A stretch of 42,745 nt of DNA from UBA668 sp043721915 (GCA_043721915.1 JAYSPV010000108.1:1-42745); one strand, 5' to 3'. Positions 8,205 to 15,534 are shown, counted from the first letter of the stretch. Notes: generated from the letters alone by a model not told the origin. Translations and numbers: made by a program.

Positions 8205-8573
8205 ATGAGGAAGACGACCGACGAGATTCTGGGGCAGATCCGGACCAACCTGATTGCTGCGCGGTCCGCCCGGCGCTCGGGTGACCTCGGTCGATGCTGG
8301 TCGTTGCTCGAGGATGCGCACGTCCTCAGCCAACCCTGGGCGTGGCCGCATGTGCGGGTGCACGCCGCCATGCTTGCAGCCGGATGGCGAGCGCGGGATT
8401 CACGCGAAGTGCGGGGACAGTTGCTGCGTCTCCTGGCCGGCGGACCTGCGTCGACGGTGGGGAAGTATCCCGTGGGAAACCCGGGGCGGGCCAATGTGTC
8501 AGCGATCGAGCCGATGCCGATCAGACCGGACCTCGCCGGGATGCTGGCACGGGCAGGGCAGCCAACTGCGTGA
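8205..8573 (+). CDS. DUF3703 family protein
   Basis: 122 aa. Matches the DUF3703 pattern: an N-terminal helix pair with WSLLEDAHVLSQPWAWPHVRVHAAMLAAGW, then REVRGQLLRLL, and the conserved tail PVGNPGRANVSAIEPMPIRPDLAGML. The family has no assigned function. It has no clear ribosome site and starts 17 nt after the marR stop, so it probably relies on the upstream transcript. No signal peptide or membrane span is seen. Confidence 0.85.
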   Translation: MRKTTDEILGQIRTNLIAARSARRSGDLGRCWSLLEDAHVLSQPWAWPHVRVHAAMLAAGWRARDSREVRGQLLRLLAGGPASTVGKYPVGNPGRANVSAIEPMPIRPDLAGMLARAGQPTA

Positions 8574-8637
8574 CCGGGAACGCAGCAGCGAGTTGCACGA
8601 GCCACCGGCGTTCGGCTTGGTGCGGCTGAGGGCTCGT

Positions 8638-8649
8638 TAGTGTCTGCGC
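8638..8649 (+). promoter_or_regulatory. -10 TAGTGT, 6 nt before the M24 gene ATG
   Basis: TAGTGT at 8638-8643, CTGCGC, then ATG 8650; leaderless arrangement. Confidence 0.6.
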
Positions 8650-9870
8650 ATGGCATTCGACCTCGATTCCGGTCTCGATCTCGAGAGCACTCGCACACGG
8701 CACGAGCTCTATCTGCAGCGATTGGCGAACACTCGGCGGGTCATGTCGTCGCTCGACGTTCCAGTCATGTTGTTGCGCGATCCGTTCAACGTCAGGTACG
8801 TCACCGGAGCGTCGAACATGACCGTGTTCAACCTCTGTGTCCCTGCGCGCTACCTGCTGGTGTTCGCTGAGGGACCGACGATTCTGTTCGACTATCTCGG
8901 TGGCGAGCACCTGGCCGTTGGCCTACCGACCATCGATGAGGTGCGTACAGCGCATGGGCTGAGTCACGTGAGCAGCAATGGTTTCCTCGCAGCTGAGGTG
9001 GCTGCGATGGCACGTGAGGTGGCAACGCTCGTGCGGGAGCACCTGGGTGAGATCGGTGCATTGGCCGTGGACAGCTTCCCGTTTGCTGCAATCGACTCGC
9101 TTCGGGGTGAGGGCTTCACGATCTCCGACGGCGACGTTCCGATGAGCCGCACGAGGCGAGTGAAGTTGCCGTTGGAGATTGCCTACATGCGCGAAGCGAT
9201 GCGCCGTACGGTGGGCGCGGTCAAGCAATTGCAGTGCGAACTTCGCCCCGGAATGACCGAGAACGAGGTCTGGAGCCGTTTCGTCGGAGCGCTCATCGCG
9301 GGGCACGGGGAACTGGTGTCGACCCGACTTCTCGAGAGTGGCCCGAACACGTTTCCCTACTTCCAGGAGTGCGGCAGCAGGGTGATCGAAGAGGGCGATC
9401 TGGTGTGCCTCGACACCGATGCGATCGCCTTCGAGAGTTGCTCGGTTGATTTCTCCCGGACGTTCCTGGCCGGTGAGGGGCCGGGCCGTCCTGAACAGCG
9501 CGAGCTCTACCAGCGAGCGCACGAGCAACTCCTGCACAACGTGTCGTTGATACGGCCGGGTGTGGCGTTCGAGGAGGTGGCGCGCCATGCATGGCCGGTT
9601 CCGGAGGAACATCGGGCGAGTCGCTACTACTGCATCGGCCATGGCCTGGGCATGATCGGTGAGTATCCGAATCTGCCGTTCCACGTCGAAGGCGTGGCGT
9701 ACCCGTTGGACGACGTCTTCGAGCCTGGCATGGTCTTTTGCGTGGAGAGCTACATCGGCTCGGCCCGTAGCGGTGAGGGAGTGAAGCTGGAGGACCAACT
9801 CCTGGTCACCGAGACCGGCGTCGAGATCATGAACGACTACCCGTTCGAGGAGCGCCTTCTGGCTCGCTAG
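8650..9870 (+). CDS. M24 metallohydrolase-fold protein, DddP-like
   Basis: 406 aa pita-bread fold protein (creatinase/prolidase N-terminal domain, then catalytic domain). Candidate metal ligands are D255, D257, D267, H331, E366 and E381. From memory, the ligands of the DMSP lyase DddP of Ruegeria lacuscaerulensis are D295, D297, D307, H371, E406 and E421, which is the same pattern at a constant offset of 40. The DxD pair and the lack of the second His of ordinary aminopeptidases (GHGLGMIGEYP instead of GHGxG...HE) also favour DddP over a peptidase. However, the residue I recall as the catalytic base there (D377) corresponds to G337 here, so lyase activity is uncertain. No DMSP transporter or demethylation gene is nearby. 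A degraded ybaK end follows 2 nt after the stop. Confidence 0.8.
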   Translation: MAFDLDSGLDLESTRTRHELYLQRLANTRRVMSSLDVPVMLLRDPFNVRYVTGASNMTVFNLCVPARYLLVFAEGPTILFDYLGGEHLAVGLPTIDEVRTAHGLSHVSSNGFLAAEVAAMAREVATLVREHLGEIGALAVDSFPFAAIDSLRGEGFTISDGDVPMSRTRRVKLPLEIAYMREAMRRTVGAVKQLQCELRPGMTENEVWSRFVGALIAGHGELVSTRLLESGPNTFPYFQECGSRVIEEGDLVCLDTDAIAFESCSVDFSRTFLAGEGPGRPEQRELYQRAHEQLLHNVSLIRPGVAFEEVARHAWPVPEEHRASRYYCIGHGLGMIGEYPNLPFHVEGVAYPLDDVFEPGMVFCVESYIGSARSGEGVKLEDQLLVTETGVEIMNDYPFEERLLAR

Positions 9871-9872
9871 CC

Positions 9873-9954
9873 ACTTCGTCGTGTTCGGCATCGAGCCGCG
9901 CAGGTTGGCGAGGTGAGCCAGGGTTTGGTCACCGGCCTGAAGGAGGGCTGAGTG
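9873..9954 (+). pseudogene. Degraded duplicate of the ybaK 3' end (copy 4)
   Basis: Contains GTGTTCGGCATCGAGCCG, then CAGGTTGG, a small indel that puts a TGA in frame, then GGTTTGGTC and AAGGAGGGCTGAGT, aligning with about 5577-5652. It starts immediately after the M24 stop. Its other strand supplies the last eight codons and the stop of the isochorismatase remnant. Confidence 0.8.
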
Positions 9955-10225
9955 CGGCGAGGAGAGCTCTCGAGTCAGAGACCCAACCAACGAGCAGTTC
10001 CATGACGAGGAGTGACGCCTCGTGATTCGAGCGTGGAAGACCATTGCCGATCGCCTCGTCCACGCAGTCCTCCAGGATCAGGCAGTAATAGTCGCGGAAC
10101 ATCGCGTCCTTGACCGTCGACTCGACGCACACGCTGGTCGTGCAGCCGACGAACACCAGATGTGTGATGCCACGGGCCTGCAAGAGGTCGTGAAGGTTCG
10201 TCTCGAAGAAGCCACTGAAACGAAT
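9929..10225 (-). pseudogene. Isochorismatase-family hydrolase, 3' half (interrupted)
   Basis: Encodes the C-terminal part of a cysteine hydrolase: RFSGFFETNLHDLLQARGITHLVFVG, the active-site stretch CTTSVCVESTVKDA, and DYYCLILEDCVDEA. The N-terminal half is 3.3 kb away at 13564-13992, beyond an inverted-repeat-bounded element. Joined at the element edges, the protein would read ...VYKHR then RFSG-type continuation, as in intact relatives. The original gene would have run leftward. Confidence 0.9.
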
Positions 10226-10298
10226 TGGCGCATAGCGCGTTTTGGTAGCGCGAGTCCAGGGAGTTGGTAGCAGCGTTCTGGGGAGTTGGTAGCGGCCC
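10226..10298 (+). repeat. Left 73-bp terminal inverted repeat
   Basis: Begins TGGCGCATAGCGCG and ends GGTAGCGGCCC, with three TTGGTAGC-type motifs. Differs from the right copy at five positions (7, 14, 16, 27 and 39 of the repeat). A GGCCCGGCC...GGCCGGGC hairpin follows directly at about 10293-10318. Confidence 0.85.
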
Positions 10299-10326
10299 GG
10301 CCGTGGGTGGCCGGGCTGCCGTGGGC

Positions 10327-10740
10327 TCACCAGTAGTTTTTGGCTGGGGGGGGGGATGTTCGTGGCGGGGTTTGCGCATGTCGAGCTGGCCGAGGTTGGT
10401 GGTTCTGGCGTGGTTGGTGAGCCGTGTCGGCGGACAGACGGATCTGGCCACCGGTGGCCACCTTGTCGTGCCCACCGATGGCAATCCGGCCGCTGAGGGT
10501 GGTCGCCTGCCTGTGTCGCGTGGGTGCCCCTGAACGGCACGTATCGGACGGTGTCTCCGAGGAGAAGAGTCTCGCTGCCGGGCTGACCGCGGGTTGCTGG
10601 TCGAGATCTACGATGATGCGACCCGATGCCAGGAAGGGCTGATGTGGATCGCGACGCGCTGTTGCTTCCAACGGCAGACCGGCCAGTTCCGCGGCCGCGT
10701 GCGGCGTCGTGATCTTCACGACAGGTACCTTCTTCGACAC
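10327..10740 (-). CDS. Unrecognised reading frame inside the element
   Basis: 137 codons from a GTG with a strong ribosome site (AGGGGG, 6-7 nt upstream), starting MSKKVPVVKITTPHAAAEL. I recognise no family; composition drifts to Pro/Gln/Arg-rich in the second half, suggesting that any real gene ends or breaks early. It runs over a tract of ten G at 10346-10355. It may be a decayed transposase or accessory gene, or chance. Confidence 0.2.
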   Translation of the reverse strand: MSKKVPVVKITTPHAAAELAGLPLEATARRDPHQPFLASGRIIVDLDQQPAVSPAARLFSSETPSDTCRSGAPTRHRQATTLSGRIAIGGHDKVATGGQIRLSADTAHQPRQNHQPRPARHAQTPPRTSPPPAKNYW

Positions 10741-10912
10741 GGTGATCCCCCTGCTTGTTCGAGTGTCTTGGCGGACCCCCGAACCATGCCAGCAACGGCA
10801 AGACCCGGGGAGGGATCACCACCACACTTCAACAGAACCCGGGACAACCTCGAGCGTGATCCAGCAGCTGGTGATCGCCCGTGCGATATCTGGCCTGTGT
10901 ATCGAGTGATCG

Positions 10913-12760
10913 TCAGCTGACGGTGACGGCCACAGTGCCTGCGATTGTGCCGGGTGTGACGGTGTCGACGAAGTCCTGGTCGCCGTTCACGACGCGGATG
11001 CGGACCTCACCGAACAGCGAGGACGACATGAGCGTCGATTGCGACGGGATCTCGACGCCTGCGGTGGTGCACTTGGTCGGTACCGGCGTGCCGCGTGGTG
11101 CTTCACCGACGGTGGAGATGATCAGGACCTGCTCGTCGTTCTCGGTGGTGAGGGTGGCCATCAGGTCGATCGACTCGGTCCACGTCGCAGACGTGCACGT
11201 CGTCTGCATCGCGTTCAACGCGCCGGTGATCTGGGCTTGGGCGGTACCGGTGTAGGCGCCGTCGCTGTCCGGGGTGAGCGTGACGTCGATGACCGCAGTT
11301 CCTTCCAAGCCCATGAGGGAGAATGTCACTGGTCCAGCGATGCGCACCGTCGGTGGTGGCGCTTGCTTCGTGTCGAAGTTGATCGATGCTTTGCCGACGC
11401 CGCGTTTGGATCGTGACTCGAACGACACGGCGCCGGTCTTGTCCTTCTCGCCGGGGGCGAGGTAGGTGAAGGTGGCGTCTGCGGGCACCTTGGTCGCTGA
11501 CGGTGACACCGATGCCTCGCCGGCGGTGAGGGTGGCGGTGACGGTGCCGCCGGCGGGTGCGCCGTCGACCTTGCTCTTGGGTGCGGCCGTGACCGTGACC
11601 TCGGCGCTCGGGTCCAAGCCGCCAGGTCCGGCCGACGGGGTCACGGTCAACTGCACGCATCGTCCCGACTGCCATGCTTTCGTGGCGGCAGTGACGAGCT
11701 TGTCGCCGACGAACGTCTGGAACATCAACTGCATCAATATCGTCATCTGGGTGAGTTGGGCGGTGACGGTGCCACCAGTTCGGTTCACGGCGTACGTCAT
11801 CGGACCAGCACCGGCGCCGGTGGTGACGCCGATGGTCATGTCGACGTACTGGCCCTTGCCGCCGGCGAAGTCGGCTGCTTGCGCGCGACCCGTCGTGTTG
11901 GTGCTGGCAAGGTTGGCATCGTCGTCGACCTGACCCTCCACCTTCAGGTCGAACGTCGACTTCGTGCCGGTGTTGCCCAGGCTGGTGGCGAGATCGATCG
12001 TTGCTGAGGCCTCGAAGCGGCCGGTGGCGTCGGGGCACACGATCGCCTGCTGCTTGGCGGTGAACGACACGGCCACGCCGTTCTGGTCGCCTTCGTACTT
12101 CATCTCCATTGCTGCGCCCTCCACACCGGCGGCGACGCTGACGCCGGCCATTGAGGAGTCCTCGGCGTACTGGTCGGCGGTGAAGTCGTTCGACGACGAG
12201 ATGACTGCGTCGCTCATGAGGCTGAGCCCGAAGGTTGCGAGCATCAAGCCGACGTAGCTCACACCGGTCGCCGAGGGTGCCGGGCTGCTGGAGCGGCGGA
12301 AGCCGCTGGGGGCCGGGGCCGGCATGATCGCGGCGGGGTCGATCGCGTCCACCTGGGCGCCGACCAGGGCCCACGCCTCGTCAATCGCCTCTTCGACGGC
12401 TGCCGGGTCCCCGATCGCGTCCTGCAGGCCCGACACCTTGGCGAGTTCGAGCTCGTAGCGTCGGCTCAGGTCGGCGAACGCCACGATCTGTTCGTCGTCG
12501 GCAAGCGCGGTGAACGCAGCGATCACGGCGTCGGCCACCTGGGTATCGACGATGTCGCCCGTGACGAGCGCGACCAGAACGTCGTCGGTGACGACACCAC
12601 CCTCGAAGACCACGATGCCGCCCGACGCTGGTGCTGGCGACACATCCGGCGTCGACACCTCGGACGACTTCGACACCCGCACGGTGTCGTTCGGCTCGGC
12701 GCACGACGCAGCGGTGAGGGCGACGACGAGCACGACGGACAGGGCGCGGAAGCGGAGCAC
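10913..12760 (-). CDS. Large secreted lipoprotein of unknown function
   Basis: 615 aa. N-terminal signal peptide ending in lipobox AASC (Cys20), so it is lipid-anchored outside the membrane. Residues about 60-160 form an acidic, Ala-rich helical region (ADAVIAAFTALADDEQ, LEAKVSGLQ-like heptads); 170-390 holds Gly/Thr-rich strands, including VSFTAKQQAIVCPD; 390-490 resembles a bacterial Ig-like repeat (GGTVTATLTAGEASVSPSATKVPADATFTYLAP then RSKRGVGKA); a final beta domain contains a Cys pair (TTCTSATW, PTKCTTAG). The GTG start has CATAAT 6 nt upstream. It is the only intact gene of the inverted-repeat element. It could be an adhesin- or envelope-type protein; this is a guess. Confidence 0.85.
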   Translation of the reverse strand: MLRFRALSVVLVVALTAASCAEPNDTVRVSKSSEVSTPDVSPAPASGGIVVFEGGVVTDDVLVALVTGDIVDTQVADAVIAAFTALADDEQIVAFADLSRRYELELAKVSGLQDAIGDPAAVEEAIDEAWALVGAQVDAIDPAAIMPAPAPSGFRRSSSPAPSATGVSYVGLMLATFGLSLMSDAVISSSNDFTADQYAEDSSMAGVSVAAGVEGAAMEMKYEGDQNGVAVSFTAKQQAIVCPDATGRFEASATIDLATSLGNTGTKSTFDLKVEGQVDDDANLASTNTTGRAQAADFAGGKGQYVDMTIGVTTGAGAGPMTYAVNRTGGTVTAQLTQMTILMQLMFQTFVGDKLVTAATKAWQSGRCVQLTVTPSAGPGGLDPSAEVTVTAAPKSKVDGAPAGGTVTATLTAGEASVSPSATKVPADATFTYLAPGEKDKTGAVSFESRSKRGVGKASINFDTKQAPPPTVRIAGPVTFSLMGLEGTAVIDVTLTPDSDGAYTGTAQAQITGALNAMQTTCTSATWTESIDLMATLTTENDEQVLIISTVGEAPRGTPVPTKCTTAGVEIPSQSTLMSSSLFGEVRIRVVNGDQDFVDTVTPGTIAGTVAVTVS

Positions 12761-12772
12761 CGGGCAATTATG
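12761..12772 (-). promoter_or_regulatory. -10 CATAAT, 6 nt before the lipoprotein GTG
   Basis: CATAAT at 12772-12767, TGCCCG, then GTG 12760. One base from the TATAAT consensus; leaderless arrangement. Confidence 0.6.
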
Positions 12773-12850
12773 ACATTTGGTCGGCCCCGACGCCGCACCA
12801 TGTCGCGCTTCGACCGAGCCACGCTCGGTGGCGACGCGACATGGCCGACA

Positions 12851-13090
12851 TCACTCGCGGTCGAGCGACACCGCCATGCCGGGGAGCGACACCCACGGCT
12901 GATGGTCGACACACCACACCTCGACGGTCGGCACGACGTCGGACCTGTCGTAGAGCGCCCCGGCCTTCACGGCCACGACGCCGGGTGTCTGCGTCAGCTC
13001 GGACACGATCGGCGAACCACACGATGGGCAGAAGCGACGGCGGACGTACACGGCGTCGCCGTGCTCGTCGCAGCCGCTCCGGAGCAGCGC
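12851..13090 (-). pseudogene. GFA-family (glutathione-dependent formaldehyde-activating-like) C-terminal fragment
   Basis: The frame reads CDEHGDAVYVRRRFCPSCGSPI then VSELTQTPGVVAVKAGAL, VEVWCVDHQPW and a stop. RRFCPxCGS followed by VxVxxGALDD and the W-rich tail is diagnostic of the zinc-binding GFA/centromere protein V-like family. The N-terminal half with the first zinc cysteines (CHCxxC) is missing and no plausible start exists, so this is a remnant. It lies inside the inverted-repeat element upstream of the lipoprotein gene. Confidence 0.8.
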
Positions 13091-13413
13091 TCTTCACCGC
13101 GTCAGCAACCAAGGCGCGCTGACGTCGAAGCTCGTCTGTCGCCGTCCTTTCGATCTGCCGCAGTACCCGTCGCCATCCGCTTCCAGCCAGGAGCACACTC
13201 TCCTCTGCTTCATCTCGGAGGACTGCCCCTACCGCCGGTTCTGCGGGCGGTCTACAGCAGAACAGTACCCTTGAATTGACCACGCTGAGCGTTCACTTCC
13301 CATCAGGATCTCTTGGCCACCAGTGGGCAGTTTTCGGTGGCCACCGACAATTCTCCCAGGCGGAAGTGGCGACACCCAACGTGTCACCACGCAATCAATA
13401 GAGCCGACCCGAC
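13091..13413. other. Non-coding stretch inside the element
   Basis: No gene recognised. It contains GGCCACC...GGTGGCC inverted motifs at about 13315-13343 that resemble the ends of IS21-type insertion sequences of actinobacteria; this likeness is from memory and weak. Confidence 0.4.
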
Positions 13414-13486
13414 ACCCAGGTACCCACTACGCAGAACACCAGTGCCAGACCCGTGGACTACCGGTACCAGAACGCGCTATGCGCCA
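13414..13486 (-). repeat. Second, diverged copy of the terminal repeat
   Basis: Read leftward from 13486 it starts TGGCGCATAGCGCGTTCTGG, matching the left terminal repeat at 19 of the first 20 bases and less well further in. It lies directly inside the right terminal repeat in the same orientation, so the right end is stacked. Confidence 0.65.
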
Positions 13487-13490
13487 CCAT

Positions 13491-13563
13491 GGGCCGCTAC
13501 CAACTCCCCAGAACGCTGCTACCAGCTCCCTGGACTAGCGCTACCAACAGGCGCTACGCGCCA
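13491..13563 (-). repeat. Right 73-bp terminal inverted repeat
   Basis: Reverse complement of the left terminal repeat, 68 of 73 bases. Its outer end TGGCGCGTAGCG abuts the isochorismatase 5' half at 13564. Confidence 0.85.
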
Positions 13564-13992
13564 CGATGCTTGTAGACAGTGACGTCACCCGGACCGAGTG
13601 GTAGCTCATCAATGATGTCGGTGTTCCAGGTGTCACGGATCAACACACGGCTCGGAGCGCCTGCGGGCGAGGTTGTCTCGTCGCCGGCCTTCATCGGGAG
13701 ATGCTTCAGCCAGTTCGGCGCACTCGGTGCACCTGAATCCGAGAGGTCAGGCTTGGACGCCATCTTCAGGAAGACCACCGTCATGTTGTGTGCTCGCGCT
13801 GCGTCGAGCACTCTCGCGGTGGGCTCGATGGTCGCCCGGATGCCTGTGAGATCGATCCCGGTCCTGCCGAACATGCCGGCGGGGTCCGAAGTCGTTCTGC
13901 ATGTCGACGACGATCACTGCGGTCGTACTCAGTTCGAAGTCGAAGGTCGCTGGACGGGCGTCTACGGTCAGTGCTCCCGGTAACGAGTCCAT
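13564..13992 (-). pseudogene. Isochorismatase-family hydrolase, 5' half (interrupted, frameshifted)
   Basis: From ATG 13992 (ribosome site AAGGGA) the frame gives MDSLPGALTVDARP and then FELSTTAVIVVDMQNDFG with the catalytic Asp of the family. A one-base loss near 13890 shifts the frame; the continuation reads MFGRTGIDLTGIRATIEP to ELPLGPGDVTVYKHR, where the element begins. Together with 9929-10225 it forms a complete cysteine hydrolase of the RutB/isochorismatase type, broken twice. The frameshift would have inactivated it with or without the insertion; which came first is unknown. Confidence 0.88.
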
Positions 13993-14093
13993 CGAACGTC
14001 CCTTCGACATCCGGTGCAGCGCTGTGATGGCGTGCTCCGATGGTGCGAAGAGTAGCGGTGATCGTTGCCGCCCACGGCACGCTCCTGTTGTGT

Positions 14094-14648
14094 TCAGGGC
14101 AGCTCGGCCAGGCGGGCGTCGACAATCGCGGAGAGGAGTTCTCCGTCGACCTTCCAGTCCAAGGGCACCTTGAACGTCTTCTTGTTCACCTCGTAATCGG
14201 CCAACTCGTCGCGGAGCACGGCGAGGACGTCGCTGCTGAACGGATTCAGCAGCAGGTGATGCTTGGCTGCGGACAGCCCGATGACGTACTTGCCATCGAC
14301 GCGCAGCATCGGCTGGTTCCAGGCGATGACCAGTTCCAGGTCCGGGTAGGCCTTGGTGATCGCGGCGAAGATGGCCCTCGCGGTCGCGGCTGCGGTCGGA
14401 TCGATGGTGGCGAAGAAGTCGTCGGGGCTGGCGAAGCGCTTCGACGTGGGCGAGTTGCGCACGTACATCACGAGGGCGTTGGCATGCGTCTGGCTGAACG
14501 CGTGGCTCTCGCGCAGGCATGCGATCTGCTCCGGGTACTTGGCGTTACCGAGCTCGGCGAGGCGATCGAGCCAGATCGAGATCGGCCCGCCATGCTTGCG
14601 CTCGATGGCGGGGAAGAACCTCGTGCGGTCGCCTTCGTCGCTGCCCAT
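14094..14648 (-). CDS. DUF4287 + DUF1801 (YdhG-like) protein
   Basis: 184 aa, two domains: residues about 12-70 match DUF4287 (FFPAIERKHGGPISIWL, YPEQIACLRESHAFSQTHANALV), residues about 95-180 match the YdhG/DUF1801 fold (LELVIAWNQPMLRVDGKYVIGLSAAKHHLLLNPFS). The biochemical function is unknown. The ATG at 14648 is preferred over a GTG two codons upstream because TACGTT lies exactly 6 nt before it. Cytoplasmic; no partner is evident in the neighbourhood. Confidence 0.88.
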   Translation of the reverse strand: MGSDEGDRTRFFPAIERKHGGPISIWLDRLAELGNAKYPEQIACLRESHAFSQTHANALVMYVRNSPTSKRFASPDDFFATIDPTAAATARAIFAAITKAYPDLELVIAWNQPMLRVDGKYVIGLSAAKHHLLLNPFSSDVLAVLRDELADYEVNKKTFKVPLDWKVDGELLSAIVDARLAELP

Positions 14649-14660
14649 GGGCACAACGTA
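14649..14660 (-). promoter_or_regulatory. -10 TACGTT, 6 nt before ATG 14648
   Basis: TACGTT at 14660-14655, GTGCCC, ATG; leaderless arrangement. Confidence 0.6.
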
Positions 14661-14675
14661 GCCCCCGCCGCAGTG

Positions 14676-15434
14676 TCAGCTCGCGAGCGCTCCGGAGAAG
14701 ACCTGCCAGGCGAGCAGCGACTTGGCCACGAAGCTGAGGACGATGTAGCGACGCTCGCCGAACAGGTAGTCGGCCCACTTCCCCTTGGCCTGGTACTGCT
14801 TCCACTGCACGATGGCGAAGCAGTTGAACAGCACGAACAACGAGATCACGATGCCGTACACGAAGCCTGGAACGGTCGAATCGGCGGGGCCATTCGGTGA
14901 GAAGAGGTTGAACACGATCGCCAGCCAGGGGACGACGCCTGCGATGCACCCGAACCAGAACGGCAGCATGTCGCCGCTTCCAGGTGTGGCGTAGCGCTCC
15001 TGCAGCCAACCGAACAGGATCATGCTCACATTGACCCCGAAGACGGCGAGGAGGGCGATGAAATCGGTCGCGCCATTGAGTTGCAGGATGACGATGATCA
15101 TGATCGACGACGACAGCGAGTACTCGACCCATCGGTACGGGTTGATGTGACGGCTGAGGCCGTCGCTGTACTTCGGGAACACCTTCGGCGAGGCGACCAA
15201 GAAGTGGAAGAACGCCGACAGGGCCATGAACGCAGCGACCATGTAGCCGATGTTCAGGTTGAACAGGTTGGCCGGGTCGGAGTACTTGCCCCGCCCTGGT
15301 GCGTCGGCGAGGTAGGTGGCATTCACAGGCAGCGATGTGTCGTTGGAGAGCAGCAGGATCGCGACGAACGACACGAGGTGCAGGCAACCCGCATACAGGT
15401 TGAGCTTGCGGAGCTTGCCGAGCCGAGGATCCAT
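14676..15434 (-). CDS. Heliorhodopsin
   Basis: 252 aa seven-helix retinal protein. Heliorhodopsins bind retinal through a Lys in helix 7 and have inverted topology compared with type-1 rhodopsins; their role is light sensing or regulation rather than pumping, and is not settled. Diagnostic blocks: HINPYRWVEYSLSSSIMI in helix 3 with counterion E104, FGVNVSMILFGWLQE, LPFWFGCIAGVVPW, GFVYGIVISLFVLFN, and IVLSFVAKSLLAWQVF with retinal Lys K238. E104 and K238 are 134 apart, as are E107 and K241 that I recall for heliorhodopsin 48C12. His77 matches a conserved His. The ATG has TACGTT 7 nt upstream. No carotenoid or retinal biosynthesis gene is in the window. Confidence 0.95.
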   Translation of the reverse strand: MDPRLGKLRKLNLYAGCLHLVSFVAILLLSNDTSLPVNATYLADAPGRGKYSDPANLFNLNIGYMVAAFMALSAFFHFLVASPKVFPKYSDGLSRHINPYRWVEYSLSSSIMIIVILQLNGATDFIALLAVFGVNVSMILFGWLQERYATPGSGDMLPFWFGCIAGVVPWLAIVFNLFSPNGPADSTVPGFVYGIVISLFVLFNCFAIVQWKQYQAKGKWADYLFGERRYIVLSFVAKSLLAWQVFSGALAS

Positions 15435-15447
15435 ATCCGGCAACGTA
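15435..15447 (-). promoter_or_regulatory. -10 TACGTT, 7 nt before heliorhodopsin ATG
   Basis: TACGTT at 15447-15442, then GCCGGAT, then ATG 15434. This supports the ATG over an in-frame TTG at 15443. Confidence 0.6.
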
Positions 15448-15534
15448 GAGCACGGATGCCTAGGCGTCCACTCTGGTATTCTCGTGATCGCGAACTTGGC
15501 GACGCATCGGTCGGAGCCTGCCGTTGTGGCGCTG

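Larger units (their letters stand above)
10226..13563. mobile_element. 3.3-kb element bounded by 73-bp inverted repeats
   Basis: The ends at 10226-10298 and 13491-13563 are inverted repeats, 68 of 73 bases identical. The element splits an isochorismatase-family gene precisely: flanking bases are ...ACTGAAACGAAT on the left and CGATGCTTGTAG on the right, so a short, now imperfect target duplication around CGA(T) is likely. Inside are a large lipoprotein gene, a truncated GFA-type gene, an unrecognised reading frame and other non-coding sequence. No intact transposase is recognisable, so it appears non-autonomous or decayed. Each end carries repeated TTGGTAGC motifs about 20-22 nt apart, as expected of multiple transposase-binding sites. 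Confidence 0.75.

Noticed and set aside
10327..10740. Transposase remnant in the element
   Set aside because: I could not match any frame to IS481, IS3, IS21, IS30 or tyrosine-recombinase motifs, so no transposase is claimed.
13315..13343. GGCCACC/GGTGGCC motifs as an IS21-family end
   Set aside because: The likeness is from memory and short; no istA or istB sequence is present.
15443..15443. TTG start for heliorhodopsin
   Set aside because: It overlaps the TACGTT hexamer; the ATG at 15434 has the spacing seen in other genes and gives the normal N-terminus.
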